A stretch of DNA of 64,000 bases from Taenia hydatigena (GCA_036345935.2 JADWOT020000004.1:14213467-14277466), one strand, 5' to 3'; shown: positions 51,983-63,146, counted from the first letter of the stretch. The notes: generated from the letters alone by a model not told the origin. Translations and numbers: made by a program.

Positions 51983-54900
51983 CTAAGTTTGCAAAAATGC
52001 ATACGGTCTTCGGTGATGTGAAAACCAGGTACGAGAAATGTAAAATTAAAGCGTAAAAACTAGTAAGTAGAGACATGCAGGCATAAACAAACAAGAGAAA
52101 ATAGGTAGAGTCTACTAAGGCCTACCATTATAAAAAGATCTTAGCAGAGATTGACGGCGCGGCGGAAAAGCCGAGGCTTACAAATTTTACAAATCGGATT
52201 AGAGATTGGAATGACCTCGTCTTGATGTCAACACATTTGTCCGCTTTGTGTCGTTTAATACAAATGTGGCATAATCATATTGTTTAACAACAAAAAATAA
52301 AACAACTGCGATAGAGAACCCACGATTCTCAATAGGCGGATGCAACTTGCTACAGCAAGGGCATCGATAATACGGTGCCTTTTGCACTGACCGTAACCAC
52401 CTATATGATCTGACAAGGGCATTCATGTTGTGAGGTGTCGAAATCCAAGGCTGTCTGTCATTTAACGTGAAAATGGGCTTAATTTTTATGATTCTGTCAA
52501 AACAGCGGGGATTCGTCAGTGTGGAAGAAGCAGTGGCACTTGCACAGACTGTTTTTGAGGATGTCACGCACATTGTAGGTAGCCTTTTCCTGCTATGCAT
52601 TTGCGGCAAACATTTAATTCGTTTTAGTGCACACGGCATGCTTCCCACGTGGTGTGTGAGTTAGTACGAGACAGACGACGGAAAAATCATGCCCTTTTTA
52701 TTTGTCGGAAATATTTTCCAAGAATGTACTTCCTGAAATATGCATCATTTGAAAGCTACGTTTCTTCAAGCATCACGTGTATTTAACTGCGCATATATTG
52801 ACTTAATCGTATGGGTGACGTGAGTGGAGTATGTGCAAGGGGTACCGGTGACTCCGACTAACGTGGGAACCTAGGAGATTTTAAAAGAATTTCTACATGC
52901 TACAAAGAGGCATGCTTACTCAAGTGATGTGCAAGGCCAAAAAATTATGCTATGCACCAAAGCATTTTCTAAACCAGGCCTCATCGCAAAAGATTGCGAG
53001 TAGTTCTGTTTACGTTGGAAAATACACGATTGTGCTCTGTTTTACTGTTTAGCATCGAAGTTTGATCGAGAGTAGGTGTTCACCAGAGGTCTTACTTCCC
53101 ATTCGTACGTTTGCACTTGTGATGCGTTCCTCTCTCCAGTAAGAGCGATTTCAAATACATTGTTCCCTTTCTTTTGCTAATTCCTTAACAATTTCGTCGA
53201 CATTGTCTTTGTACCAGTAGCAGCCCTTGCAGTAAGATAGAACCAGCCACTGCCCACTGCTGCCGCCAATCCATTCCCCTTTTATCTTCCTTCTGACTTA
53301 AGGTGAAACGCTATCTCAAAAGAGAAGCAATTTTATCATCGAAAGTAGAGCTGCCAAAATTCATGTTGGTGATGGGCGCAATCAAAACTAATCGCTCTTC
53401 TCTGCTGTAATGAAGCTTTGCATTAACTTCTAACAACGGTGCTCGCCTTCCCCACAATGCCACAGCAGGGGCCGGTACTGAATGTCAACCTACTCACACC
53501 TCGTCCAGTACCTGGTTGTCTCCATGGTACATGTGCCACTGTCATAAGTGAGAGGAGGACAGAGTGGTGCACCACTCAATGTCACTTTACAATTTCGACT
53601 CAGGATTCTTACTGCACCCTTCACAATTACGACCTCAACAATGAAGACATGGACTAATTCTGCGCTGATCAAAGCACCATGGATTTGTTAAATAGGCTTA
53701 TTTTAATCAAGTTTAGGAGAAAAGGAGAACCATTCATTTTCCATGATGAGCACGCACACACATGCAGAGGATAAAAAAATTTATGGCTTACAATGCGCAT
53801 TTCTCTCCATAATTTGGGACTATGACAGTGCGTTCGCTGGTATAACATTTCCGCGCCAGTTGGAGGGAGAGAGAGGAGCTGGAATGCGAGGCAATACTCA
53901 CTAACTCTACTCATCCATCTTTGCACTCTTCCTATGGAATGAAATAGGGAAGAGCGTAGAACACACAGACATCCCTAAAAGTCTTGTCTATAAACCAATT
54001 ACATCGCATCGTCTTATTCTCTCCACTTCTCCCTTTTAACGGTTATTGCAATCACTGGATACTATGTTTGTCTTCGGGATGATAATAACAGCTTGTAGTA
54101 AGTGACATCGAAAACATGCTACCAATAACAAAACAAATGCATACGGGTCAAACCAGACGCCTTGCTGTAGATGCGTGTTGGCAGCTGTGGTGGTTCGCTT
54201 GTGCTTGCAAGGAGCGTTGAATGTTGGGAAAGATTTTTGTGAATAGAAGCATACAAAGCCCCAATCAGATGCAACCAGAGTAGGCTTCAGGCACAATAAG
54301 GCGGAATGAGATGAGGTCGATTTGGGGAACTTGGGGTCGAGGCAGAGTACGGCGGTATATTTGGCTGGATTCATTGTGTTAATGACGGCCGAACGTCAGT
54401 TAATGCCAATGAAATCTGTGGTGTCCTTATGCTCGCATCACACCTATAGTCACCTGCGATATTCGCCTTATAGCACCTACCTTCATGGAGCGCACGAGGG
54501 ATGAGCTCTCATAAAGGTGCACTAAAGGCAAGCGTTTCGACTCAGGCGATGGGTTTAGCCTTCGAAACAAACCTGCAGTTCCGTAAAGTAGTGCACTACG
54601 TATAATCATAGCACCTTCTCGCTTTCGACCACCAAACACCTACTGCAGTACCTACCTGACATCGTGTAAACATCGTCTGCTTTGGTCTCAACAAGTGTAA
54701 CGTAGAGAAGCGTCGCCTTTGCTTCCCTTGCCACTCTTTGACTTTTGCCTCTACAACGGTGCCTTCTCTCATCACACCACGAGGTATCCACTGCTAACCG
54801 AATGAAGAAGAGAAGCAACGGGCGAAGGAAATATGCCGAACGAAGTAAAACAGGTAGACAGTATAGTGAAGCCTATGTTCTGTAGCTATAGCAGCTAAAA

Positions 54901-55290
54901 TATCAGCAACGAAATGTACGGCATGCGTCAACATCAAGCAAAAAATTGTGCTGTTAACTCAAGCTGCCATAGGCAGATGTCTGATGTCATGGATTGACTT
55001 GTACATGAATGACCACTGATTCGCAAAGTCTCGTAGTGACCTTCATTTCTTGTGAGCATTGATGTCTAAGAGGATGTGTCTCATGTGTGCTGTTCGTGAA
55101 TGCCGCATTCCCTTGGGGCCTTAAACTGCACCACAATCATTCTACCTTTCTTTTCACACTCCTCTGTAGTCTGAGAATTTATGGGTCAGTCACAAACGTG
55201 CTGTGCAAAGGTAGTAGTCTCGATCTCTTTACTCCCGCCTGACACCTGAAGATGATGAGCGACTTACTCCTGTGAAATTATTTGTTGTCT
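51983..55290. other. Intergenic sequence, no gene recognised
   Basis: The largest frame (52199-52648, minus, 149 residues) and 54036-54374 (minus) have no family signature. 53439-53657 (plus) is Cys-containing but unplaceable. No repeat from the families above was noted. Confidence 0.35.
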
Positions 55291-55294
55291 ACAG

Positions 55295-55520
55295 TGTCTT
55301 CATGCCATGCGTATTGTGTACATGGATCTCAAACCAGAGAAAGTCCTCCTCTCAGACTCGGGCCATGTCCTCACCACTAAATTTGATCGGTCACATGATG
55401 TCAGAGAAAAAAGCTTCCAGAACCGCACTATTTTTGCACAACACTCCCATTCATGGTACCTGAGATGGCAGCAGAGGAAGCGATGTAATGCGGTGAGCCA
55501 GATCAGGTCGCTATAGCATG
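55295..55520 (+). pseudogene. Degenerate protein kinase domain fragment (AGC-like)
   Basis: A good acceptor (GTTGTCTACAG, ending 55294) precedes a frame that reproduces kinase subdomains VIb-VII: Ile-Val-Tyr-x-Asp-Leu-Lys-Pro-Glu, then Ser-Gly-His-Val-Leu. After a frame change it shows the Pro-Glu-Met-Ala-Ala-Glu-Glu-Ala region of subdomain VIII (about 55455-55485). The style (Tyr-x-Asp, Gly-His-Val) is that of AGC kinases. Key positions are changed: the Arg before the catalytic Asp is Met, the metal-binding Asn after Lys-Pro-Glu is Lys, and the Asp-Phe-Gly motif reads Lys-Phe-Asp. Stops and a frameshift follow. A functional kinase is very unlikely. It is an eroded exon or pseudogene fragment, and the rest of the kinase was not found. 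Confidence 0.55.
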
Positions 55521-55929
55521 AGGTAAAAAAGCACACAAAGCCACTATACAATTATAGTAAGCGTCCAGACACCGCAGAAGTCAAGGATCAGCACTTTTAT
55601 AGCAGTGTCGTTTAGGACGAGGTAGCTTCTGGCACATTGCAACCACCATACCTTCCCTCCCAACTAACATCTAATGCCATTATAAATGAATTCGTGGGTG
55701 ATCAACGTGATTCCTTGCTTCTCAAGGCCGCGTACTGCAAGAAAACGCAGCTAGTGGATCGCAGTCTCCATTGCACACTTATTAAAGACAGTGCCATCTG
55801 ACTAGAGGAGCCAGCAAAGTCGGTTTGACGTCTGACAAGATAGAGGAGCCTATGACAAACTTCATTTTCACTAGTCCTCTTCTTCGAACCCATGACAACG
55901 GCATTCACGTAATTGAGTTGCTTACCTAC

Positions 55930-56036
55930 CTTGAGAAGAGTTAGTAGAACTTTGCTCACATCACATTCATTAAATGATCGGAAAGCATCCTCCCACAGGC
56001 AATTCCCAATTTTGAACACGGTGACCTTTCTCAATA
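55930..56036 (-). CDS. Possible exon with calponin-homology-like end
   Basis: A 107-nt minus-strand open segment lies between a modest acceptor (AACATTAG, AG at 56038-56037) and a strong donor (CTCAAG|GTAGGT, intron starting 55929). It encodes 35 residues. The last 22 (Trp-Glu-Asp-Ala-Phe, Phe-Asn-Glu-Cys-Asp-Val-Ser-Lys-Val-Leu-Leu-Thr-Leu-Leu) follow the pattern of the final helices of a calponin-homology domain: Leu-Phe-x-x-x-Asp-Leu, n-hydrophobic-x-x-Val-Leu-x-x-Leu. Such domains bind actin or signalling partners. The match is short. Neighbouring exons were not identified, so this is a suggestion only. Confidence 0.3.
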
Positions 56037-56279
56037 CTAATGTTTTTTGTGTTTGTGGGTGGGTTCATTAACTGATCACTTTGCACGGACGCCTTTCCCT
56101 TACCAATGTATTTTGCATTCTCCAGCACGTCTTTCGTGCGACTTCCAGTCTACGGATGAGTCTAATGAGTCATTTCACCAACGTTTGGCGGCAACAAAAG
56201 CGCATAACTGTGCCCTTAACTTTATCTGGGTGTCAACGTGTAGGATTTAAGTGTAATTACAGAATGTAGGCATGCCAAA

Positions 56280-56460
56280 ATGCATTCTACGAATGCCGCT
56301 GTGGGTCTTTGAGAGTCCCCTGAAGCTAAAAGCTGATATGATACGTGAACAGAATAAAGGGGTTCGGAGTGGGAAAGGTCTGAAGCTACTAGCGTGGCTC
56401 AAAGGCCAGCCCACACAGCGAAGGTGCAATAACCATCCAAGTAACTGCAGACGAGACTGA
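56280..56460 (-). repeat. Family C dispersed repeat unit (diverged)
   Basis: The unit is in minus orientation. AGCGTGGCTCAAAGGCCAGC and CCACACAGCGAAGG correspond to the AGGCCAGCCCACGCAGCTAGG part of other units. The flanking region is more diverged than in the 38-43 kb copies. Confidence 0.55.
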
Positions 56461-59309
56461 GAGCTGTATAGACAAAAATCGTGCAACTTTTTGGACTGAA
56501 TATCGTTATTACTATAATAAATCGCTGCAACATGCTGTTTAATTTAAATACAAACAACTAGCCGAGTCCGTCATTCTTTATGGGCAAAACCTCTAACTCC
56601 ATGCTACAGTATTCCAGATCCTCTGCACGATGTTCATAAAGGGCTACATTTGCAGGGATTTTTAGAATTCTCCTCCACACCCATGAGAGCCCATGCCTAA
56701 TACGAGAAGGCGGGCTCCCCTGCACCGCTTCCATTTCACTCCGTCCCTCCCAACCATTCAATCGTCACACACGCCACCTTGTCTTCTACTTCTTTTCTCA
56801 AAGACCAGCCAATTACCAAGAAAAGTTCTCGTCCAATGAGGAAGAGGGAAGGGGAACGCGCTCACAGCCTAGTAGGTTCTACCTAATCACACCCTTGCCC
56901 ACGCAACTTTACCACTTGCACTTTGTTTTCGTATCCGTCCCTTTGTGCATTTCTTACACATATTTTTAATAATAATAATTGCATAGCGATAGTAGACTTT
57001 GCACATCACTAAGGTCAACCTTACTTCCACCACTTTCTTCCATTTCCCTCCTCCTCCTCGTTCCCTTTTTTGCGGTCTCCTTCATCTGTCTTTAAAGTAC
57101 AAAAATATGCGAATTCAGCAAATGAGAAGTTATTGAGAAGTCGAAAGAACGACTTGGTTTCATGCCCTCTTTTGCCTTCAAGGAAGTCTCACGACGCTAG
57201 AGTAGACTACCATATATTAGTCCATCTTTGCGGAGCAAGGTACATCGAAACCGGTTATGGAATGCTTGATTGAATGAACGATAATAAAATTTTTTCCAAA
57301 GCCGTCGGAGAGGCCACGGGAATCATTCAGTATTAGTGGAAACGCGCTCACGCCCAAAGCGTAGTTACTTGGGCCTCCTCTGGCACAAAGCCACACAGTC
57401 AGCACCAAATCATCGTTGCGTCGTGCCACAGGCGTGCCTTCACCATCATCACAGATGCTCAATTCGGATGCACCAAAGGAGAATACAGGCACGTTCTGGC
57501 GGCATCGATCCAACAGTAACCTAATCCGGCTCTAGCTCTCACTCTCGGCTTGATTTTATCATGTGCAAATCCCACGTCATCCTTGTCGTGATGTGTGATT
57601 TACGCGCCTCTAAAGCCCACGCAGATGTTCCTGTTTCGACATAGTGTCACGCCTAATGCAAAAGCAGGCGTGTGAGGACAAAATAAAATGTTAACTCGGT
57701 TATTCTATTGAATTAGTGACAACAGAAATGAAGAGGATTGCAAAATGTAGGATTTAGCAGTCAATCCCTACTGTGACCTCGTTTATGTCCAATGGTGCAG
57801 ATGTTGAAGCGTGTTCCAAGAAGCTCGTGCTCCAAACACCACCATTACTTTGCAACTGCGGATGCATCAAGTCATCCACATTACGAGTCACTTCGCTGTG
57901 CTATTAACTTGTTTTATTGCTTTATACTATGTTAGTGTATCAAGTATGGCAACAGTAAGTTGCAGAAGTGAAATGTCTCAACAAAGAGTTTTATTCGAGG
58001 AGTAAACGTGATGTCTAATGCACGAGCTCTTTCAAATATGCTTTACAGTCTGAAGCATTGGGCATTCGAGGGATCAAAGTGAAGATGATGACTACAGGTG
58101 AGCAAACACCATAAGCTTTTGCACTAAATGGTCACTAAATTTTTTTCTAGGCTTCACAGCTTGTTTACTTTTAAGCCTCATATGTACGCGATTGCATGCT
58201 TATTGCGCAAGCGATTGTGATACAGCATGTAGTTGGTGTAGGGAGCGAACCGATGCGAACACTGCGCTAGTGTTTTGCCACCACACAATATTTGATGCAA
58301 AGTACTTCCAATTAGCTTCACCTTCATGTAGTCAGAAGGCAGTTGAAAAATTGTATTGAAATGGAGCCATGATAGCGCTTTGGCTTGCAGAATTGACATA
58401 TTACTCACTTTGTCGTAATTGGTGGATACATTTTACGTTGAATCGGCTCCTTGATGCAACAAAGTTGTTGCCCATACACATCCAAGGATTATTTGTTAAA
58501 GCAATGTATCAGTCACTCGAATAGCACATGGTCGGCGAATATAAGCAGTGGCGTACTCAGGAATACTTCGGTTCCGGATCACTTAGCTGCTTGTTATTAG
58601 CAAAGAAGGCGGTGACGTTGATACCACCACTGCCGCTGCTGCTGCTGCTGCAAGTTTGCACTGCGAATGGAGAATCATAATTTTACGTGTTCGATCATTG
58701 CATTTTGGTAGGTAAAGAAAGAGGAAGTGGATGAACGTCATAGGTAGGCGACGTTTAAGTTTGGCAATTTTTTATTAGGAAGGGCGGAGTTTATTTTGAA
58801 CTCGCCATTGCCACCACGCAATCCGTCAATGCCAGCATCTCACTTATTTCTCCTGTATTTCTTCATTTATTTCCCTCATTACATTTCATTCATCCGATTT
58901 CCGTGTCAGATAAAACAGACTACTTTCGTAATATTTTAAGCAGAAGATAGTTTACAGCACAAAATCATCGATCCTCTACCTGAATTGGCGTTGTGAATTT
59001 GCGGATTTCTTGGTGTGTCGGACTTGGTAAACCCATGCATAAGCAATTCAGGCTAAAAGTTGATCATTTCAACGTACCACTCACCCACTCTCATACGCCA
59101 TCACATCAACTAGTAGGTCTGGCAATGCAAGCGTCTCTCTTTGCTACTCTTCCCGCAGCCTTCACCTACCTCTCTCCAAAATGCTCCTGAAGCCATTCGA
59201 TATTAGAAGGAGGAGCAAAGTGACTCCTATGAGCGTTTCATGTGCAAGCCTGCTTGCGACAAAGCTCCGAACACTGCACACCTTAGTATTTCGTCAGATC
59301 TTAATGTAG
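56461..59309. other. Intergenic sequence with a family C remnant
   Basis: About 57095-57200 contains a partial plus-strand family C end (CCTCTTTTGCCTTCAAGGAAGTCTC followed by ACGACGCTAGA, split by changes). Frames at 57217-57513 (minus) and 58178-58408 (minus) have mixed composition but no recognised motif. A GCT run lies at about 58634-58650. Confidence 0.4.
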
Positions 59310-59947
59310 GGGCGCGATGTCGGAGGAGGAAATCGCGCTACGGATGGAAGCATCCAATATTCTCGATTCGGTTACCTTTCAGTGATCAAGTACCGATCGC
59401 ACGCGTGCATTGTCGGTATGCATGACTGCACCTTTTCTGTTCATTCGGCTGAAAGAGGTAAGAGATTGCTTTTTGAAAAACAATGTTTGCAGGAGAACGA
59501 GACGGGCATGACTGCTGTGACTGCACAATTTATTTGGTGGATGCTTTGTGCCTCCTGCGGGATGATTTTACATCCACCTTAGAACCTCTTGCACCCGATC
59601 AAACATTGTCGTCGAGTGCGGTGATTGTAAATGCGGAGAGAGATGGGTCGAGTGAGATGGACAGGATGGCGCGATTCATTCAGAGCCTTGGTGTCTTCGA
59701 CGGCACTCCGCCGCCTACTGTGCGGATGATTTGGCGACTGTGGTGCATTAAGCGCCATGGAGGGAGCCTTACAAACTGGTCAAACTTGTTGGAATGGTGC
59801 TTTTACGACGTGATTTGCAAAAGAATGAGAGTGGTCAGATGCACGACTGTGTGGCAGGCGAGAGACAAATCATGTGATTGTATTCTTTGTGTATTCAACA
59901 TGGATGATGCCCGTTTGTTTTTATTTCTTATTTTATTGGTTAACTGA
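59310..59947 (+). CDS. Candidate two-exon gene with a 35-nt intron, unrecognised product
   Basis: Two open segments join in frame across a 35-nt gap with good splice sites: donor GAAAGAG|GTAAGAG at 59458 and acceptor TGTTTGCAG ending 59492. Very short introns occur in flatworms. The first segment is open from 59310 with an internal Met at 59418, and the second runs to the stop at 59947. Together they give roughly 200 residues. The sequence is Cys-rich around the junction (Cys-Cys-Asp-Cys), then has Leu-Val-Asp-Ala-Leu-Cys-Leu-Leu-Arg-Asp-Asp and a hydrophobic C-terminus. A competing short frame starts with a Met-Ser-Glu-Glu-Glu run at 59317 and would need a one-base shift to join. No family is recognised. 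It may be a gene or an eroded copy of one. Confidence 0.35.
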
Positions 59948-61907
59948 GCTACGAATGGTGTAAGGCATGCAATCACTTGTTTGGAATGCTTTGTAGTCGT
60001 GGAGTTGCTACACTGTTTTTGCTGAGTGGTTAGATAAGTAAAGGCAGACTTTCGTAGTACTACGCTAAATGCTATGGGAACAGAGAATGCATCTGGTCGG
60101 CAAATGAATGAATGGATAAATGAGTTAATCTGGAACAACCTGAAATGAGACATTTGGAAAAGCCTTTTTGGAAGCCTTTATTTTTGTCACTTGCGAGATG
60201 GAGAGTATCGAAAAAGAATGAGGCTTAGGAAGATGACAGCTACAAACAAGTCATTATTCCATCGAAAGTGAAAATATTGTGCAGTTTAGACAGGAATTTT
60301 TGCCTGATTGCATACTAGCCTTGTCGTCGATTTGCGTTAGTACCTTCGGTAAGTTGTGGGCACAGGGAGGACCTCAGCACCATTTGCCACGTGTTCTTCT
60401 TACAAGGTTGATCTAAAAAACCGTATTTTAAAGTGGGATCATAAAAAGTCACATGGAACGGAGCATCACAGGGGGAATTTCGATTCCTTTTTGCCAATTA
60501 TTTTAACCACCATCAGGCCTTATTTCCCTAGCATCGTGGGAGAATATGCCACTGTCCAAAGTGGGGTTCATCCATCTGGAAGTCACCGTTGTTTGGCATG
60601 CTAAATAATGCGAGGAAAGAAGTTGGGTGGAGGCAGTCCGGTGAACCTAGCGTCGGATACTTCGTGCTAACATCTGTCAACATTGTTGGAGATGGTGGTC
60701 GTACAAGGTCTAATTAGTACCACCTTTACTGTTTCTATTTTCATTTTCCTAAATGAAACAATGCGGACATCTACACTGCATCAGATTGAATTATACAGTC
60801 GACTTTTACTTTGGCGATAAAGCCCGCATCTACCCTTCATAAGTATTCAATCGATAGACACCGAGGGGAAAGAAGCAGTTCTCACGTCTACTTTACTCCA
60901 ACTTTCTTCCTGATGTGAGAAATAGCACTTTTGCCTATGCTGACATCACTTGTCGAATCGTGGAGTCGGTTCTCTATCCCATGTGACACAATGTGATTTT
61001 TCATGCCCTACATGAATGTGTCAAACTAATACAAAGTAAATTGATTGTAATACGCTATCTATCAGGACAGTGGATTTGTGTGGATGTGCATGTACTGGCC
61101 AGAGTTTAACAAGGCTCAATCTTACTGCTTGAACAAAATAATAGCAAAATAATAGGTGACTCTTGGCGCCGGCTTCGAAGCGCGTTTTTATTGTGAGATT
61201 TGGATCAGATAGTTATCTAAGCGTGCATTACAAAATCAGCCATACAATTGCAAAACTTGTACAACACTCCGTAAGCTGCCGAGCCAAGTCCAACACGCAG
61301 CATTTGGGTTAGAATCCGTCGAAGGCGTTGCAATGCTTTAGCAGTTGGATTGAATCTGCTTTCGCTTAGTCACCACAGCTCAGCCTCTAGGTCGCGCGAG
61401 CAGCCTCTCAGTCCGCCTAAACGCTGGTGACGCATTCTCTGCACTGCAACCGTGTGACCTCTCTGCGACCACGGGAATACCTCGTGGCGCTAGTTGCAAG
61501 CAAACCCTTCCCCTAAATAAAGCTACTCGGATTTCCGTTGTCGCACGAGTGAAGGTTGGCAGGACTTGCTAAATAATTTTTAACTCCAAGGGTTGGGTAA
61601 TACAATTCCCTCACTGTGAAGTATTATGTGACAGAAGGTGTCACATAAATGACCTTCACTTGTCGGGTGGGTGGGAAGTATACGTGTCCTACTGCTATGA
61701 AAGAACGACTGAGATCGCGTGAAAGGCTTTGGTTATTTCTAAAGCTGACTTAAAAGCTGCAATGTTTTGTGCACCTCGGTTCAATGGAGCAAATCCTCTT
61801 CACTACCATGAGTAAACCGACTGCGCATATGGTTGTGCCGGGACGCTGCCATGATTAATGGCGGTGTATGGCTCGTCACTGCCATATATGGCCACCCGGT
61901 GCATACG
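59948..61907. other. Intergenic sequence, no gene recognised
   Basis: Open frames at 59803-60153 (minus), 60315-60497 (minus) and 60356-60604 (plus) lack motifs. 61340-61560 has an AATAAA-containing, GC-richer segment that could be an LTR end, but no second LTR was found. Confidence 0.35.
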
Positions 61908-61939
61908 CATTCAAGATCGGCACGCGATTGGTTAAGCAC
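61908..61939. repeat. Left copy of 32-bp direct repeat flanking the viral fossil
   Basis: Matches 63147-63178 with three mismatches in 32 positions. The shared core is TCGGCACGCGAT. The two copies are 1,239 bp apart in the same orientation and bracket the Rep-like fossil. Confidence 0.85.
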
Positions 61940-62167
61940 TGCTTGGAAGGTGTTTCTGCTATGGTGATTTTTTCCGCCCTACAATGGCTTGCCCGGAGGA
62001 TTCGTTGCATGCACAACACACCTGCTGCTTAATCGCCTTCCCTGATAACACTAGCGGACATTACTCTTGGCTTTCATCGCATCATGTATTGATTAAAATT
62101 AAGGAACAAATACTGTCACCATCATTATAGACACATTTTATTATAGATGTATGACTTTGGTACATTG
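61940..62167. other. Sequence between the left direct repeat and the Rep-like fossil
   Basis: No capsid-like or other frame is recognisable. It becomes AT-rich near 62085-62160. It might be former viral sequence or host sequence. Confidence 0.35.
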
Positions 62168-62999
62168 TCATTTGATGGCCTCGGGGTTAAAATGGGTACA
62201 CTTGTATAAGTCTTCTATCGGCAAATTGAAGGTGATTCATACCTTCTTGGAGTTGAATAGTTCACAGCCTCCTTTAATAGGTACTCGGTAGTGGTATCTG
62301 TCGCAAACTTTTAGCAATTCGTCGTATTTAATCCATCCGTAGAAATCGTCATTAATAACGTTGGGTTGCTGGTGGTATCCATCCCACCGTTCTCCGTGGC
62401 GTTTATAGTAGATGTCTTCGCTAGCTACCAAAGCCTCCTCTCTGGCTTTTTTGGATTTACCGACACCGGGTCCACCGTAAATGTAGTGGACTTCTGTCTT
62501 AAAGTCCCTATCTTTTGAGGGGTTAATTAAATTTATAAGTTTTCCAATCCCTCTGTGATATCGAATGTATTGCGATGGAAATAGATTGGCGATTCGGAAT
62601 ATGGAACACCCCTCTTTAATCTTTCGGAACAATTCATCCAGGTCATTTCTACGCCCTTGTGATTAAGGTGTGCCGTGTTCGGTATGGTTGTCTGATACTG
62701 AACAGTAAATCCTATTATTTAAGTCACTACTGTGGGCTCCTTTGATGTGCGCGGTGTTTTCCATAATGAGCTTTATTGTGCTAAAACGCAAATGAGTTTT
62801 AAATGCCTAAAAAGAATTATTTCCAAACATTTTACATGAATCCTTGTAGATGATGCCTTCCGGTAGTTGCACAGACTTCTTTTCCATCGATGAAGTACTT
62901 GCATTCCTCGAATCCTATTTTGCAAACGGACTTATAGTCAGCGTCACTGTAATCATGTAGAGTAAAACAAAATCTCCTTAGATTGCTATTGGTATTCAT
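62168..62999 (-). pseudogene. rep: Endogenous circovirus/cyclovirus-like Rep, broken
   Basis: Rep of circular single-stranded DNA viruses nicks and unwinds the viral genome. Reading down the minus strand from an ATG at 62999, the expected parts appear in order. HUH motif 1 (Phe-Thr-Leu) is at about 62968-62958. Motif 2 (His-Leu-Gln-Gly-Phe) is at 62852-62838. Motif 3 (Tyr-Cys-Ser) is at 62707-62699, where the usual following Lys is Val. Walker A (Gly-Gly-Pro-Gly-Val-Gly-Lys-Ser) is at 62476-62453 and Walker B (Val-Ile-Asn-Asp-Asp-Phe) at 62359-62342. Motif C is at 62236-62225 with its Ser changed to Phe. Breaks: a 29-nt GT..AG gap at 62835-62807, TAA at 62665-62663 and TGA at 62239-62237. Apart from the gap, all parts stay in one frame to a stop at 62170-62168, close to the family's usual length. 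The helicase half retains an uninterrupted frame. No capsid gene was seen. It is an ancient integration, very unlikely to give functional Rep. Confidence 0.9.
62807..62835 (-). other. 29-nt GT..AG intron-like gap inside the Rep fossil
   Basis: On the minus strand the gap starts GTAAAATG and ends TTCTTTTTAG. It lies directly after the HUH motif 2 codons and contains stops in frame. Its length is not a multiple of three, yet the Rep-like frames on either side match up exactly if it is left out. Introns in Rep genes are known for some cycloviruses. A host-derived or chance origin is also possible. Confidence 0.6.
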
Positions 63000-63146
63000 G
63001 CCCAAATTCGGATTAGTACCATTTCTTGTGCACTAGTTGGGGTTACCTATACTAGCGTTTTTCCATCACACTCGCCCCTGATGACAAAGCTCCTGAAGTC
63101 ATATAGTCACCTCTGGTCCAAATGCGCATTACAAACCAGTTGTGCA
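63000..63146. other. Sequence upstream of the Rep fossil, possible remnant of a viral intergenic region
   Basis: In circular Rep viruses the origin hairpin lies upstream of rep. Here CACTAGT and ACTAG words at about 63029-63055 flank an imperfect TAGTATA-type sequence on the minus strand. This is at best a degraded relative of the nonanucleotide TAGTATTAC. Nothing else is recognisable. Confidence 0.25.

Noticed and set aside
61340..61560. GC-richer segment with AATAAA, resembling the end of an LTR
   Set aside because: No second copy, no clear TG..CA ends and no primer-binding site could be shown.
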